Assembly (NCBI GenBank): GCA_903881475.1
Contig: CAIRTK010000044.1
Span: 1-64,000 of the forward strand
Length of the DNA stretch: 64,000 bases
Origin: an uncultured Opitutia bacterium
Lineage (GTDB): Bacteria > Verrucomicrobiota > Verrucomicrobiia > Opitutales > Opitutaceae
Direction of reading: 5' to 3'
Below the pieces are notes generated by a model. The model was not told where the DNA came from and did no database searches. It was given only the letters and a program-made list of their open reading frames with translations. Made by a program: the position numbers and the translations under genes. Shown piece after piece: positions 61,088 to 64,000 of this stretch (the stretch's first letter is position 1; each line of letters opens with the position of its first letter).

Positions 61088-63460
61088 TCAGGGCGAAAAG
61101 GCGACATCTGTCCAATAGGTCCAGCCAAAGGCGTTGTTATTGGACGGACCAGCCGTGGTGCGCATCGCCAGCCGGCCGCTGCCGGGCGGCAGGTCGATTT
61201 CGAAGTCCTGCTGGCCGCGGTCGGCCGGGACGGTCGCCGGCAGCAGCAGGCGGGAGAACAGCCGGGTGGTGTTTCCCGCGTCATCAGTCCACTCGATGAT
61301 GAATTCCGATCCCTGGGTGGCATGCCCGTTCTGGTAGGCGTTGGCGATGAAGCCAAAATGACCCTTGAGATGGCGGGTGGGTGGAACGACCAGAAACTCA
61401 AGTTTGCTGGGGGCGTGGACGAACAGTACCTCCCTGCCGTTCTCGGGCATGATCTCGGAGGGCACGGCGCTGCTGGCGCTGAGGGGCACCCGGTTGAAGA
61501 CCCGGAACTTGATCTCGGGCGGCTTTTCCGCCGCGTGCATCACCCGCGGAAAGGGCGGAAGCCGGTAAAACCTGACCTCGATGCGGCTGGCGAAATATTT
61601 CCGCTGGTCGGCGGGCATCAGGGCGGCCAGCCGGGCAATGCGGGGCGCAGGATCGCCTTCCTGGTACTTCACGACGTTGTAATTGCTCGTGAAGTGGGGA
61701 TACACGAGGAAGCCGGCGCGGTCCCGCACCATGCGGAAGACCACCCGGTTGCCGCCGCCGTCGATGACGGCAAAATTAAGCTGGGGCGGCTTGTAGAAAA
61801 AGCTGCGCAAACGCCCCAGCAGGGACGGCTGGATTTCGAATTCGCACCACAAGGGAGTGTCGCCCGGCTCCGGTACGATCACGGACTGGTCAAACGAGAC
61901 CTGTTCGCTCCGGACGAGCGCGCGCTGGTCCAGGGCGAGGTTGGGCGCCTGGCGCTTCCAGACCACAAAGCCCTGGTCCTCCATCACGAAGCGGTAGTGG
62001 TGGTAAAGGTAGCGCGTGGCCAGGGCATCCTCGATGGCGGGCAGGTGGCCATCGATGGTGTCGAGTTTCTGCAGCACAAATTCCGGCGCGCGCGGGGAGG
62101 CATAAAAATCCGCGTTCAGCTGCTCGAGCTGCCGGTTGGAGGCCGCGTAGCCCTGCAACGTCGGCCGGGGGCGGAAATTGAAACCGTTGAACAGGGCGTA
62201 GGCCTGTTCGTTGCCCAGGATGTCCACCGGCTGCTCCCGCATCAGTACCTTGATGCCGCTCAGGGCGTACATCTTGCCCAGACGTTCGAACTCTGCGCGC
62301 GCCGAGGACGGATAAGCGCCGATGCTGGCCAGGGCCTGGGCGTTTTCCACGAGCCGGCTGTTGAGTGCATTGGGCGCCCAGATGATGATCGGCGGAGCAT
62401 ACGCCCAAATCCCCGCCAGGCTCAGGGCGGCGCAGGCGGCAAGCAGTACGCCTTTGGTCCGGCGGAAGGCGGGCTCGTCCTGCAGCAGCACCGGGTAGCT
62501 GCTCACGATGAACAGGCAGATGAAGAAATGGGCGAGCACGTGTCCGTCGGCGCGCACAAAGCCGTGCTTCCAATTGAGGAAAGAGGCGGCCGCGGCGATG
62601 AGGGTGGTGGCGGCCGCCCGCGGCCGGTCCGTGGCGCCGACGAGGCGCAAGGCATAGTAGCCGGCGACAGTGAAGGCCGCGCCGAGCCCCAGGCAGAGCA
62701 TGAGGCCGGATTCGTCCAACCCCATGGCCTCGACGTAACCGCTGCTGATGCTCAGGGAATTTCGGAGGTACGCGGGCAGGTTGGTGAGGGACTGGCCCAA
62801 GGCGGCCCAGCCGCCGAGGAAGGCCGCGGTGAATGTCCCGCCGATCAGGCCGGCCGTGGCGTTGCGCCGGCGCCACAGCTGCCAGGCGAGCACACAGGCG
62901 ACCGCAAAACCGGCCAGCAGCAGGTTGGTGAATTTCACCAGCGACAGGAAGCCGAGGCCGAAGGCCGCGAGCCCGGTCAGCCAGCGGTTGGCCAGGATCC
63001 GGTCCCGCGTCAGCGCCAGGCTGTAGAGCAGGATCAGGATCATGTGGACGGCGTCCATGTAGCTGACCCCGAAGGCGAAAAAATAGATATAGTAGACGGT
63101 CCGGCGCCAGCCGGTGAGCCCGCGGCCGAAGCCCCAGATGGAAAGGACAAAGGCCAGGTTGACGCCGAGCTGCCAGGCGAGCTGCGGGCCGTAGAGCCCG
63201 CCGGAATTGGTCGGGGCTAGGACGAAACCGAGGGGGCCGTAGGTAAACACGAGGTCGCGGCCGAACTGCCAGCCGTGTTCGAGCGCATAACCCAGCGTCA
63301 TGCGCCAGGAAGGGTCGAGATCCGCGGCGGGCGAGAGCGGGAGCCGGATCAGCACGAGCCACAGGCCCGCAACCAAGGCGCAGTTGCCCAGGATGCCGCG
63401 CAGCCGGGCGCCGGGCTGGCTGGCCGGTGCGGAGGGAAGGATTGGTTCCGAATTGGACAT
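61088..63460 (-). CDS. Giant GT-C-like membrane protein with one NPCBM-like domain
   Basis: A 790-residue paralogue of the preceding gene. The first outer loop has ADLDPSWRMTLGYALEHGWQ (about residue 44) and TYGPLGFVLAP, matching its neighbour. About ten helices reach about residue 375. After a soluble region (GFVVWKRQAPNL) the C-terminus (about 680-790) holds one NPCBM-like domain with VPADRGQQ and NNAFGWTYWTDVAF. ATG 63460 was chosen; a GTG at 63478 overlapping the upstream stop would add six residues. Its stop is 24 nt before the paralogue's start. Confidence 0.8.
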   Translation of the reverse strand: MSNSEPILPSAPASQPGARLRGILGNCALVAGLWLVLIRLPLSPAADLDPSWRMTLGYALEHGWQFGRDLVFTYGPLGFVLAPTNSGGLYGPQLAWQLGVNLAFVLSIWGFGRGLTGWRRTVYYIYFFAFGVSYMDAVHMILILLYSLALTRDRILANRWLTGLAAFGLGFLSLVKFTNLLLAGFAVACVLAWQLWRRRNATAGLIGGTFTAAFLGGWAALGQSLTNLPAYLRNSLSISSGYVEAMGLDESGLMLCLGLGAAFTVAGYYALRLVGATDRPRAAATTLIAAAASFLNWKHGFVRADGHVLAHFFICLFIVSSYPVLLQDEPAFRRTKGVLLAACAALSLAGIWAYAPPIIIWAPNALNSRLVENAQALASIGAYPSSARAEFERLGKMYALSGIKVLMREQPVDILGNEQAYALFNGFNFRPRPTLQGYAASNRQLEQLNADFYASPRAPEFVLQKLDTIDGHLPAIEDALATRYLYHHYRFVMEDQGFVVWKRQAPNLALDQRALVRSEQVSFDQSVIVPEPGDTPLWCEFEIQPSLLGRLRSFFYKPPQLNFAVIDGGGNRVVFRMVRDRAGFLVYPHFTSNYNVVKYQEGDPAPRIARLAALMPADQRKYFASRIEVRFYRLPPFPRVMHAAEKPPEIKFRVFNRVPLSASSAVPSEIMPENGREVLFVHAPSKLEFLVVPPTRHLKGHFGFIANAYQNGHATQGSEFIIEWTDDAGNTTRLFSRLLLPATVPADRGQQDFEIDLPPGSGRLAMRTTAGPSNNNAFGWTYWTDVAFSP

Positions 63461-63474
63461 GGCGGGCGGCGGGG

Positions 63475-64000
63475 TCACCAGCTCGAGACGATGCGGTCCG
63501 GCCGGCCCGAGAGCTTGCGGGGTTGGTTCCGGGCGGTGTCGCCATCGAAATCCAGCAGGGCTTCCCGGGCCAGGTCGGCGTGTTTGGGCAGGACGCGATC
63601 AATGTCATAGGCGCGCACCACCTTGGAGTAGCCCATCGGGGCGGTGGACGCGCCGTTGCGCTGCCTGTCGAGACAGGCTTTCATCACCTTGGCGAATTTC
63701 ACCGGATTGCCGGGCTCGACCAGATAGGCCTCGGCCTTGTCGGTGATCATTTCCGGGATGCCATGCACGTCGGTACTGACAATCGGCGTCTCAAAAGCCA
63801 TCGCTTCCAAAAGTACCCGGGGAAAGGATTCCTCATAACTGGTGCAGACAAACATGTCGGCCAGGACGAAGAAATCGTAGGCCTCACGGGTCTCCGGGAT
63901 GATATCGACATTGTCCAGCCCGAGCAGCGCCATGTCGCGGACGAGGGAATCCTGGTATTCCCCAGGCCGGCCGCCGACGAATAGGAAGCGGTACTTCTCT
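63475..64000 (-). CDS. GT4 glycosyltransferase, C-terminal part (cut by window end)
   Basis: The donor half of a GT-B glycosyltransferase; the coding frame runs open to the right edge, so the N-terminal half lies outside. Visible features are YRFLFVGGRPGEYQDSLVRD, the helix ILE-rich linker with ADMFVCTSYEESFPRVLLEA and its E-x7-E motif, and STDVHGIPEMI. It is followed by the two giant GT-C genes with a 4-nt GTGA overlap if the GTG start of the next gene is used. Confidence 0.9.
   Translation of the reverse strand, partial: EKYRFLFVGGRPGEYQDSLVRDMALLGLDNVDIIPETREAYDFFVLADMFVCTSYEESFPRVLLEAMAFETPIVSTDVHGIPEMITDKAEAYLVEPGNPVKFAKVMKACLDRQRNGASTAPMGYSKVVRAYDIDRVLPKHADLAREALLDFDGDTARNQPRKLSGRPDRIVSSW

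Overview
The window is GC-rich, densely coded DNA from a Gram-negative bacterium. An outer-membrane TonB-dependent receptor with a FecI/FecR pair, many exported proteins and a lipid-linked glycan locus point to a didermic cell. The mix of purD, glyA, an ACP-dehydratase fusion, a serine-palmitoyltransferase-like enzyme and very large glycosyltransferases suggests Verrucomicrobiota, probably near Opitutaceae. This is an inference from gene content, with no 16S in view. Most starts have no visible Shine-Dalgarno sequence, and about three quarters of the ATG starts I inspected have a C directly before the start codon.

Layout. 1-9.4 kb is housekeeping: a broken glyA end, a low-molecular-weight phosphatase, a small exported protein coupled to purD, a large LOG-domain protein, an exported FKBP isomerase, a threonine aldolase, shikimate kinase, QueG and an acyl-CoA thioesterase. 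9.4-20.2 kb is a lipid/glycolipid block: a GT4 enzyme, then a plus-strand run of ACP-FabZ fusion, ketosynthase, SDR reductase, MGDG-synthase-like GT28 and two GT4 enzymes. An alpha-oxoamine synthase and another GT4 face this run. 20.5-30.2 kb holds two GT-C membrane proteins sharing a C-terminal domain, a GT4, a methyltransferase, and an epimerase/aminotransferase/polyprenyl-phosphate GT2 operon.

30.2-51.7 kb is a long, mostly minus-strand polysaccharide locus: rmlA, rmlB and a plant-NRS/ER-like reductase (no rmlC seen), further NAD-dependent epimerases, three more GT-C proteins, an O-acyltransferase, and several GT2/GT4 enzymes. One of these is a 1220-residue protein with three glycosyltransferase domains. 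51.8-57.3 kb has a second ACP, closely related to the ACP half of the 10.8-kb fusion, then a TonB-dependent receptor split by a frameshift, and its FecR and FecI regulators. 57.4-64 kb has a methyltransferase, two giant GT-C proteins ending in a repeated NPCBM-like domain (three copies in all), and a GT4 cut by the window end.

Taken together, the window looks like a surface-glycan and glycolipid island. Sugar nucleotides are made by Rml enzymes, epimerases and an aminotransferase. Cytoplasmic GT2/GT4 enzymes assemble chains, GT2 polyprenyl-phosphate transferases charge lipid carriers, and GT-C enzymes probably use these carriers on the periplasmic side. The ACP/KS/KR/DH set and the alpha-oxoamine synthase may supply an unusual lipid. 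The functional links are inferred from proximity and family, not shown.
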